Shown here in pieces: positions 32,524-38,805 of a stretch of DNA of 38,805 nt (positions within the stretch are counted from its first letter, which is position 1; each line of letters starts with the position of its first letter). Location: contig JAJZCY010000009.1 in the NCBI GenBank assembly GCA_021828835.1, positions 1 through 38,805 of the forward strand, given 5' to 3'. A program made the position numbers and the translations under genes. This DNA is from Acidobacteriota bacterium. Its GTDB lineage: Bacteria; Acidobacteriota; Terriglobia; Terriglobales; Acidobacteriaceae. The notes under the pieces are model-generated. The model had not been told where the DNA came from, ran no database searches, and saw only the letters and a list, made by a program, of their open reading frames with translations.

Positions 32524-33609
32524 ATGATTACCGTCAACGCGCTCACACGCAGGTATTCCCATACCGTTGCCGTCGATCAAATCTCATTTTCGGTCGAGAA
32601 GGGCCAGATCGTCGGCTTTCTGGGCCCAAATGGCGCCGGCAAAACCACCACCATGCGGATGCTCACCTGCTTCCTGCCGCCCACCTCGGGCACCGCCCAG
32701 GTCGCAGGCTACGACATCCTCGAGCAGTCGCTCGAGGTCCGCAAGCGCATCGGCTATCTGCCCGAGACGCCTCCTCTCTATACCGACATGGAGACGGCCG
32801 AGTACCTGCGCTTCGCCGGCCGACTGAAGGGCATGTCGGGCCAGGAGCTGGACGGGCGCATCGAGTACGTGCTGGGCCGCTGCTCGGTAGCCGACGTCCG
32901 CAACAAGCTGCTGGGCAAGCTCTCCAAGGGCTATCGGCAGCGCGTCGGGCTGGCCGCCGCCATCCTGCACAATCCCGACGTGCTTATCCTCGACGAGCCC
33001 ACCGCCGGCCTCGATCCCAAGCAGATCAACGAGACCCGCGACCTGATCAAGGACCTGGCCGGCGAGCACACCATTATTCTGAGCACGCATATCCTGCCTG
33101 AAGTGGAGCAGACCTGCCAGCAGGTGGTCATTATTAACAAAGGCAAGCTGGTGGCCACCGATTCGGTCGCCAACCTGCAAAGCCGCGCCCGCGGCGTCGA
33201 GACCACCATCCTCGAAATCGCCCCTGCCGGGGGCGGGCTTCTGGACGACCGGGTGCCCCAGGTCCCCCGCATTTCGGGACCTGGGAAACCACAAACCTCT
33301 GTCCTGGATATCGATCGCATCCAGCGCACTCTCGCCCAGGTCCCCGGCGTCAGCCGGATTCTTCTCAAGGAACAGCGCGACAACACCGCCATCTTCGAGA
33401 CCGAGAGCCCGCGCGGCGCGCTGGTGCGCGGCGATCTGGCACGCGCGGTCATCGCCGCCGGCTGGGATCTGAACGAGCTGCGGCCAGGCGCCATGAGCCT
33501 GGAAGAAATTTTCCTGCGGCTGACTGGCGGCGACGTCGCCCAACCTCAACTTGTGCCGCCGCCAGCCGCTCCGGAGGAACCCCAAGCCCACCAGGAGCCC
33601 AACGCATGA
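32524..33609 (+). CDS. ABC-2 exporter ATPase (GldA-like)
   Basis: A 361-residue ATPase. Walker A is GPNGAGKTTT (34-43), the signature is LSKGYRQRVGLAAAIL, Walker B is VLILDEPTAGLDP, and the H loop is LSTHILPEVEQ. After about residue 215 there is a long C-terminal extension typical of ABC-2 exporters of the GldA/NatA type, ending in a proline-rich tail. It energises the membrane partner encoded next, whose start overlaps its stop (ATGA). The full set of ATPase, permease, GldG-like and DUF4340 genes matches gliding-type or other ABC-2 exporters of unknown substrate. GldA belongs to Bacteroidetes gliding, but such sets occur in non-gliding bacteria too. Confidence 0.92.
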   Translation: MITVNALTRRYSHTVAVDQISFSVEKGQIVGFLGPNGAGKTTTMRMLTCFLPPTSGTAQVAGYDILEQSLEVRKRIGYLPETPPLYTDMETAEYLRFAGRLKGMSGQELDGRIEYVLGRCSVADVRNKLLGKLSKGYRQRVGLAAAILHNPDVLILDEPTAGLDPKQINETRDLIKDLAGEHTIILSTHILPEVEQTCQQVVIINKGKLVATDSVANLQSRARGVETTILEIAPAGGGLLDDRVPQVPRISGPGKPQTSVLDIDRIQRTLAQVPGVSRILLKEQRDNTAIFETESPRGALVRGDLARAVIAAGWDLNELRPGAMSLEEIFLRLTGGDVAQPQLVPPPAAPEEPQAHQEPNA

Positions 33610-34373
33610 AAAACATCTGGATCATCTTCTCCAAGGAGATGAAGAGCTACTTTGCGTCGCCCATCGCGTGGCTGCTGCTAACGCTCTTCGCCGTCGTCTT
33701 CGGTTACTTCTTCTGGACCGCGCTCGAGTTCTTCACCACCATGAGCATGGAGATCCAGATGAGCGGCCAGGCCTACCCCATCAACGTGAATGAGCAGGTC
33801 ATCCGGCCGCTGCTCGGCAACGTGAGCGTGCTGGGGCTCTTCTTCATTCCCCTGATCACCATGCGGCTCTTCGCCGAGGAGAAGCGTACCGGCACCATCG
33901 AACTGCTGGCCACCTCGCCGGTGCGCGATGTCGAGATCATTTTGGGCAAGTGGCTGGCGGCGCTGGGACTCTACGCCTGCATGCTCTTCTTCACCGCCAT
34001 CAACTTTGCGTTTCTATTTCACTATGGCAAGCCTGACTGGAAGCCGCTGCTGGTCGGCTTCCTGGGCCTGCTCTTGCAGGCGGGTGGATTGCTGGCGCTG
34101 GGCACGTTCATCTCGACGCTCACGCGCAACCAGATCATCGCCGGCGCCGCAACCTTCGCGGTCTGCCTCTTGCTTTTTGTGTTCGCGTGGGTGAGCGGCT
34201 TCAACTCCGCCACCTGGGCCACCGTGTTGGCCTACTTCTCCGTGGCCACGCACGATGAGTCCTTCGCTCGCGGGGTGCTCGACTTGAAAGACTCTATCTA
34301 CTATCTCAGCGTGATTTTCCTGGGGCTCTTCTTCACCGCCCGCTCCATGGAAGCGCTGCGCTGGAGGTCTTGA
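33606..34373 (+). CDS. ABC-2 type permease (GldF-like)
   Basis: A 255-residue permease with six predicted membrane helices. It opens with IWIIFSKEMKSYFASPIAWLLL, the cytoplasmic elbow and first helix typical of ABC-2 permeases with a GldF-like N-terminus. FFIPLITMRLFAEEKRTGTIELLATSPV is a very characteristic coupling stretch, and the C-terminus ends in FFTARSMEALRWRS. It overlaps the ATPase gene by 4 bases and is followed 9 bases later by the GldG-like gene. It forms the export channel of the complex; the substrate is unknown. Confidence 0.92.
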   Translation: MKNIWIIFSKEMKSYFASPIAWLLLTLFAVVFGYFFWTALEFFTTMSMEIQMSGQAYPINVNEQVIRPLLGNVSVLGLFFIPLITMRLFAEEKRTGTIELLATSPVRDVEIILGKWLAALGLYACMLFFTAINFAFLFHYGKPDWKPLLVGFLGLLLQAGGLLALGTFISTLTRNQIIAGAATFAVCLLLFVFAWVSGFNSATWATVLAYFSVATHDESFARGVLDLKDSIYYLSVIFLGLFFTARSMEALRWRS

Positions 34374-34382
34374 GAAACGGGA

Positions 34383-35765
34383 ATGGCGAATCAGTGGAAC
34401 AAGGCGAGGCAGACCCGTTATGCGCTCTATGCGGTGTTCTACGTTCTGGTGGTGATCGCCGCTGCGGTGATCGTGAACGTGCTGGCCAACCGCTACGACA
34501 AGACCTGGGACTCCACCTCAAACAAGCGCTACAGCCTCTCCGAGGAGACGCACAAGATCGTGGGCGGCCTCAAGCAGGAGGCCACCATCCTCTACTTCAA
34601 CCAGAGCACGCGCTTCGCCCAGGCGCGTGACCTGCTCGACGAATACAAGAACCTGTCGCCGCGCGTGCGCATCCGCTATGTGGATCCGGACAAGGATCCC
34701 ACTCTGACCCGCGCCGACGGCGTGCAGAACATGGGCACCGCGATCGTGCAGATCGGCGACAGAAAAGCTACCGCGACGGCCTTCTCCGAAGAGGGCATCA
34801 CCGGCGCCTTCATTCGCGACATCAAGACCAATACGCGCACCGTCTGCTTTGTCACCGGCAGCGGCGAGCACCAGATCGACGCGAGCGGCCGCGACGGTCT
34901 CTCCGAGTTCAAGACCGATCTCGCCAAGGAAAGCTATCAGACCCAGTCGATTGATCTGCTGAGCAAGGCCCAGGTGCCTGCGGATTGCACGGTGGCGGTG
35001 GTTGCCGGTCCGCAGCACGATTATCCGCAGACCGAGGTGGACGCGATCCAGAAGTATGTACAGGGCGGCGGCCGCGCCATGTTCCTGCTTGACCCGCCGC
35101 TGAAGGGCCGCGTCACCAATATCGCCGCCAATGACGCGCTCGACAGCATGCTCTCGGGCTGGGGCATCACGCTCCAGAAGGACCTGGTGCTCGATCTCAA
35201 TCCCATCGGCCAGCTCACCGGCACCGGCCCCGAGGTTCCGCTGGTCACCAGCTACGATTCGCAGCCTATTGTGAACGATCTGCGGGGCAACGCCACCGGC
35301 TTCCCGCTGTCGCGCTCGCTCGATGTGCACGGCACGCCGCACACCACCGTGCAGGCGCTGTTCAGTTCGTCCAGTTCCAGCCTGGCCGATACCAATCTGG
35401 CTGCCACCGAGGTGCGCGTCAACGATCCCAGCAACCGCAAGGGACCACAGACGCTGGGCGCGGCGGGCACTTACAACGCCGGCAAGGCGAGCGCGCAGGG
35501 CCGCTTCGTGGTGATCGGCAGCTCCACCTGGCTCACCAACAGCTTTCTGAACTTCAACGGCAACGCCGACCTGGCGGTCAATGCGATCAACTGGCTGGCC
35601 TCCGATGAGGACCTGATTTCGATTCATCCCAAGCCGCCGGACAACCGGCCGGTGACCATGACCAAGGCGCAGATGGGTCTGGTGCGCATCACCAGCCAGT
35701 TCATTCTGCCGCTCATCATGATCGTGCTGGGCACGCTGGTCTGGTGGCGTCGCCGGCGCTCGTAG
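34383..35765 (+). CDS. GldG-like ABC transporter auxiliary protein
   Basis: A 460-residue protein with an N-terminal membrane helix (about 14-36, LYAVFYVLVVIAAAVIVNVLA), a large extracytoplasmic region and a C-terminal helix (ITSQFILPLIMIVLGTLVWW) with a basic end. The middle matches the ABC_transp_aux/GldG domain: SKRYSLSEETHKIV-type opening (here SNKRYSLSEETHKIV), DLLDEYKNLSPRVRIRYVDPDKDP, FVTGSGEHQI, and GGGRAMFLLDPPLKG. It probably completes the exporter with GldF-like and DUF4340 partners. It begins 9 bases after the permease stop. Confidence 0.9.
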   Translation: MANQWNKARQTRYALYAVFYVLVVIAAAVIVNVLANRYDKTWDSTSNKRYSLSEETHKIVGGLKQEATILYFNQSTRFAQARDLLDEYKNLSPRVRIRYVDPDKDPTLTRADGVQNMGTAIVQIGDRKATATAFSEEGITGAFIRDIKTNTRTVCFVTGSGEHQIDASGRDGLSEFKTDLAKESYQTQSIDLLSKAQVPADCTVAVVAGPQHDYPQTEVDAIQKYVQGGGRAMFLLDPPLKGRVTNIAANDALDSMLSGWGITLQKDLVLDLNPIGQLTGTGPEVPLVTSYDSQPIVNDLRGNATGFPLSRSLDVHGTPHTTVQALFSSSSSSLADTNLAATEVRVNDPSNRKGPQTLGAAGTYNAGKASAQGRFVVIGSSTWLTNSFLNFNGNADLAVNAINWLASDEDLISIHPKPPDNRPVTMTKAQMGLVRITSQFILPLIMIVLGTLVWWRRRRS

Positions 35766-35889
35766 ATTTCGATTGCAGTTTTGCTCGTGCATCGTACGTG
35801 ATTTCCCAGGTTTCTCAAAGGCAAGACCTGGGGCGTCCCAGCATTCAGGCGAGGACGCAATTCACTCTCTTCGCTTTGGAACCTCTGCT

Positions 35890-37206
35890 ATGAAGAGTGG
35901 AAAACAATTTCTGGGTCTTATTGTTGCCGTCGTCGTGCTTGGCGCGCTATCGGGTGTGTTGTATTGGTCCAACCGCCATCCCGCTAAGAAGCCGATCGCC
36001 CCGTCGCTCCAGGGCGGTCCTGTTGTGATGAAGGTCAACCCCGCAAAGGTGACCGCCATCGCGATCACGCCCAAGGATGCGCCGCCGATCGAACTCTCAA
36101 AGCAGACGAATGGCACCTGGCAGATCACCGCTCCCGAAAAGATGCGCGCCGACGGCAGCACCGTGGTGGAGATGCTCGAAAACATCGCGCCGCTTCATGC
36201 CCACAGCGTGGTGGAAAACAATGCGACCGACCTGAAGACCTTTGGTCTCCAGGATCCAACGCTTCAGGTAACGATCACCTCCCAGGGCGGCACAACACAG
36301 AAGCTGCTCTTCGGTGATAACACTCCCATTGGCAGCAATGTCTACCTGATGCTTGCGGGCGCCCCGCGGGTCTTCGCCGCCTCAGAGGAGCTCAAAAGCG
36401 AACTCGGCCAAAGCGTCACGGAGTTGCGCGACAAGCGCCTGATCAGCATTCCGGCGGACCAGATGACCCGCATCGAACTCACCCGTGCCGGCCAGACCAT
36501 GGTGCTGGCGCGCGCGGACTCCACCTGGACGCTGAAGAAGCCGGCGCCTTACCGTACCGACACCATCGCCGCCGACAGCCTTGCCTCCGCGCTGGGCAAT
36601 GCTGTCATGGACGCCAGCCAGCCCGGCCAGAAGCAGTCGGCGGCCGCTTTCGCGCATGGCACTCCCGTCGCCAGCGTGAAAGTGACTGGCCCCAACGGCG
36701 AGCAGCAGACCCTTGAGATTCGCAAGGATCATGGAACCGACTACGCGAAGTCGAGCTGCGTGTCCGGCGTCTATCAGGTGGATTCGTATCTGGCCGATGC
36801 CATGGCCAAAACCGTGAACGACCTGCGCAACAAGCAGATCTTTGCGTTCGGCGACAGCGATCCCGATTCGATTGATATCCAGGCCACCAATCCAAAAGAG
36901 TCTGGAGCGGAGCTCCGCAACGCACAGGGCTGGTGGCGCGACGGCAAAAAAATGGACAGCGCCAAGGTGGAGTCGCTCGTCTCCGCGCTGCGCGAGCTTT
37001 CGGCAGTCACGTTCGCCAGCAACGGCTTCACCAAGCCGATGCTCACGATCACAGTGAAATCCAATGGCGGAAACCGCGTCGAAAAGGTCGAGATCGCAAA
37101 GAACTACAGCCAATATTACGCGCGGCGCGGCAACGACCCTTCGCTCTACTTGCTGGACGGCGGCGCAGTGGAAGGCATCGAGAGCGCAGCCGCTGCCATT
37201 CAATAA
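35890..37206 (+). CDS. DUF4340-domain protein of the ABC exporter operon
   Basis: A 438-residue protein with one N-terminal membrane helix (about 6-27, FLGLIVAVVVLGALSGVLYW) and an exported beta-rich region with repeated DUF4340-type units. Markers are KVTAIAITPKDAPPIELSKQTNGTWQIT, LKTFGLQDPTLQVTI, YLMLAGAPRVFAAS and LRDKRLISI. DUF4340 proteins usually follow GldG-like genes, as here. I start at ATG 35890 because it gives a clean membrane anchor; the ORF-track extension upstream is unlike any protein. The 124-base gap from the GldG gene contains a small CCCAGGT/ACCTGGG hairpin (35805-35832). Its function in export is not established. Confidence 0.88.
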   Translation: MKSGKQFLGLIVAVVVLGALSGVLYWSNRHPAKKPIAPSLQGGPVVMKVNPAKVTAIAITPKDAPPIELSKQTNGTWQITAPEKMRADGSTVVEMLENIAPLHAHSVVENNATDLKTFGLQDPTLQVTITSQGGTTQKLLFGDNTPIGSNVYLMLAGAPRVFAASEELKSELGQSVTELRDKRLISIPADQMTRIELTRAGQTMVLARADSTWTLKKPAPYRTDTIAADSLASALGNAVMDASQPGQKQSAAAFAHGTPVASVKVTGPNGEQQTLEIRKDHGTDYAKSSCVSGVYQVDSYLADAMAKTVNDLRNKQIFAFGDSDPDSIDIQATNPKESGAELRNAQGWWRDGKKMDSAKVESLVSALRELSAVTFASNGFTKPMLTITVKSNGGNRVEKVEIAKNYSQYYARRGNDPSLYLLDGGAVEGIESAAAAIQ

Positions 37207-37225
37207 AGGCTGCGCAATGTAATTT

Positions 37226-37269
37226 TTCAGGAAGACCAGTCAGCAGCTTGCCTGGCTGGTCTTCCTGAA
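37226..37269. terminator. Hairpin after the exporter operon
   Basis: TTCAGGAAGACCAG (37226-37239) and CTGGTCTTCCTGAA (37256-37269) form a perfect 14-base stem with a 16-base loop, 19 bases after the DUF4340 stop. There is no T-run on the downstream side, so it may be a weak or factor-assisted terminator, or protect the mRNA 3' end. Confidence 0.55.
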
Positions 37270-37558
37270 TGCTGGTGTTGACCCCCACGCCTCAGAAGCC
37301 GAATGGAGGAGCGCACGTTCTCCATTCCCTGCACCCGAACCATGTTTCTAATGTATATAGCTTGTATCTAGGTATAGGTCCTGCCTGCCGGCAACGCTCA
37401 ACTGTTCTTTGTGGCCGACCCGACAACAGATACCGGAAGCGAAGAACCACTGTCAAGAATTGTTTACACAAATGATTAGTTTTTCTGAAAACGACTTTCT
37501 CACACTCGCCTCCGGCGCATGACTCCACCGGGATCGTGCCCGTCTGTAGCCGAAACCG
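37270..37558. other. Intergenic, no gene recognised
   Basis: Downstream of both the exporter operon and the small minus-strand Cys-motif gene. It includes an AT-richer stretch (around 37340-37380 and 37455-37500) unlike its surroundings. Short frames on both strands lack a ribosome binding site and protein character. No tRNA or other RNA fold was recognised. Confidence 0.4.
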
Positions 37559-37771
37559 CTAAGGCTGGGGTTCTTTCCCCGGCTTCCGGCCTGCAATCCT
37601 GTTCCAGCGCGCCAGCAACCCGGGATCGCAGACGTGAGTCTTCTCTGCGCTCTGCAAGTCAGCTTCCCAGATGGACGTGCAGACGGTCACGTAGCACGCC
37701 CGGCAGATGGATTCCGTGGCACCGTCGCGGTTTTCGCGATGCACGAAGGCCGGGGGATTCGCAGAACCCAT
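37559..37771 (-). CDS. Small Cys-motif (zinc-ribbon-like) protein
   Basis: A 70-residue protein opening with PPAFVHRENRDGATESICRACYVTVCT and continuing with ADLQSAEKTHVCDPG. The CxxC, a third Cys six residues later, and HxC arrangement suggests a zinc or other metal site. I recall similar unnamed small proteins in acidobacterial genomes. The start is good: GGAGG lies 7 bases before the ATG at 37771. It is divergent from the partial GT20 gene at 37907. Plus-strand frames across the same DNA look like shadows. No function can be assigned. Confidence 0.7.
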   Translation of the reverse strand: MGSANPPAFVHRENRDGATESICRACYVTVCTSIWEADLQSAEKTHVCDPGLLARWNRIAGRKPGKEPQP

Positions 37772-37906
37772 AGCACGCCTCCAGACCGGATGGTGTGGTC
37801 CGATCGTTCCAATCAGGGGAATTAACTATAGTTTAGCCCTTTCCCCGCTCTCTGGGAACACTTTCCACCGGCCAGGCGGGCAGCCCCCGCGTGGTTCAAT
37901 AGGTAT

Positions 37907-38805
37907 ATGACACGAGTGGCGCGACTCATTCTCGCACTGATCGTGGGCCTTGCGGTGCTGACCTTTGCGGCCTCCGGAGTGGTGGAGTCCACGGTCCGCC
38001 AGTGGTCGGAGCGCGACATGGAGGCTCGCGCCCTGCTGGTGCTCACCGGTGCGCGTCCGGCTCTGGCCGACGCCTGGTACGATCCCGCTGCCCTGAAGAA
38101 ACAACTGGATGCCCTGGATAGCGATCAGCGGGTGATCGGCGTTGCCGCCTGCGGCGAGGACAACTCCACCCGCGCCATCACCGCTGATTTCCCCGCCGCC
38201 TTCGGCTGCGCGGACGTGGGTCCGCGCGTCCGCGATTTGGAGGATAACTTTACCCGCAAGCCACGGGACTGGACGATCGTCGCCACCCTGCCTACGGGAC
38301 TTGCGCTGGTCAGCGCCATGCCGGTCCAGGTCAACGGCCAGACCCTCGGCTTCGCCATCCTGGTCCACGACCTCAGCTACATCGATACCCGCCAAAGGCG
38401 TGCCCAGACCTTTCTGCTCGCCATCTTCGGCGCTCTCGCCATCATGGCCTTCGGGATTCCGATTCTGGTGAACCGCCAGGCGCGGCGCGAGTGGAGCCTG
38501 GAACTGCGCGACCTGCTCCGCGGCCGCGGCAAGCAAACCCGCGAGTTCCAGCCCATCCTGACCGACATGCGCGAGCTGATCGGCCGCATCGTCAACGAGC
38601 GTGAGGACGATCCCGGTCGCTGGACCGCCGAGCGCCTGAAACACACCCTGAATCGCTACCTCCAGGGGGAGAAGGTGGTGATTCTCGCCAACCGCGAGCC
38701 GTACATTCATCACCGGACGGCCAACGGCGAAATCGAGGTGCAGCATCCCGCCAGCGGTCTGGTCACCGCCCTCGAGCCCATCATGCGCGCCTGTTCCGGC
38801 GTAGA
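37907..38805 (+). CDS. Second membrane-anchored GT20 (trehalose-6-phosphate synthase-like) protein, 5' part
   Basis: An open frame of 299 residues running off the right edge, absent from the ORF track because it has no stop. TM1 is about 6-26 (RLILALIVGLAVLTFAAS), an extracytoplasmic domain spans 27-167, TM2 is about 168-188, then a basic linker. The start of a GT20 domain follows from about 255: VVILANREPYIHHR and PASGLVTALEPIMRACSGV. These align with ANREP/SNREP and PPSGLVTALEPVLRASDGV of the synthase at 21841. It has the same two-helix sensor plus GT20 plan, but the sensor region differs. The ATG at 37907 has only a weak AGG upstream. The catalytic C-terminal half is outside the window. 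Confidence 0.82.
   Translation, partial: MTRVARLILALIVGLAVLTFAASGVVESTVRQWSERDMEARALLVLTGARPALADAWYDPAALKKQLDALDSDQRVIGVAACGEDNSTRAITADFPAAFGCADVGPRVRDLEDNFTRKPRDWTIVATLPTGLALVSAMPVQVNGQTLGFAILVHDLSYIDTRQRRAQTFLLAIFGALAIMAFGIPILVNRQARREWSLELRDLLRGRGKQTREFQPILTDMRELIGRIVNEREDDPGRWTAERLKHTLNRYLQGEKVVILANREPYIHHRTANGEIEVQHPASGLVTALEPIMRACSGV

Noticed and set aside
37292-37528. 78-residue minus-strand ORF in the intergenic region
   Set aside because: No ribosome binding site, no domain or hydrophobic pattern, and it lies in the AT-richer spacer downstream of two genes.

Overview
The window looks like a chromosomal segment from an acidobacterium (Acidobacteriota, probably the Terriglobia/Acidobacteriaceae side). 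That placement is an inference from gene content, not a database result. The DNA is GC-rich and densely coding. It carries Gram-negative envelope genes (a Kdo hydroxylase fragment, an Omp85/TamB pair, a TonB-dependent receptor with a carboxypeptidase-regulatory-like N-terminus). It also carries several small hypothetical protein types that I associate with acidobacterial genomes. No tRNA, rRNA, CRISPR array, insertion sequence or phage module was recognised.

Layout, left to right. 1-4.8 kb: the N-terminus of a Kdo hydroxylase (cut by the left edge), a diacylglycerol-kinase-family lipid kinase, then an acyl-CoA dehydrogenase divergent from an SDR 3-hydroxyacyl-CoA dehydrogenase and a thiolase. 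These last three would fit short or branched-chain acyl-CoA (isoleucine-type) breakdown. 4.9-9.1 kb: a minus-strand signalling block. In transcription order it holds an AAA+/Fis regulator lacking the sigma-54 contact motif, an RsbS-like STAS protein, an RsbT-like switch kinase, a histidine kinase with an RsbU_N-like N-terminus, and a NarL-type response regulator. 9.3-17.6 kb: a YihY/BrkB membrane protein, then a two-gene operon of a multi-POTRA Omp85 protein and a TamB-like protein. 17.6-20.9 kb: a lysine/alanine-rich histone-H1-like protein, a Cys/His-rich small secreted protein and a TonB-dependent receptor.

21-26 kb: trehalose phosphatase and a trehalose-6-phosphate-synthase-like GT20 enzyme fused to a membrane HAMP sensor region, divergent from an MlaE/MlaF-like ABC transporter whose upstream region carries striking palindromes. 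26-32.4 kb: small membrane proteins, a lone receiver domain, a Bcp peroxiredoxin, a DPDRPRL-repeat secreted protein, a fatty acid desaturase, two hypotheticals and a superinfection-immunity-family membrane protein. 32.5-37.2 kb: a four-gene ABC-2 exporter operon of GldA/GldF/GldG/DUF4340 type. 37.5-38.8 kb: a small Cys-motif protein and the first 299 residues of a second membrane-anchored GT20 enzyme, cut by the right edge.

The most interesting inferred system is the RsbS-RsbT-(RsbU_N histidine kinase)-response regulator block. It looks like a stressosome-type partner switch whose output is a two-component system rather than a PP2C phosphatase and sigma factor. Second is the pair of membrane-sensor/GT20 fusions, which suggests trehalose-type sugar synthesis controlled directly at the membrane. 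All gene starts were chosen by eye from ribosome binding sites and family length.
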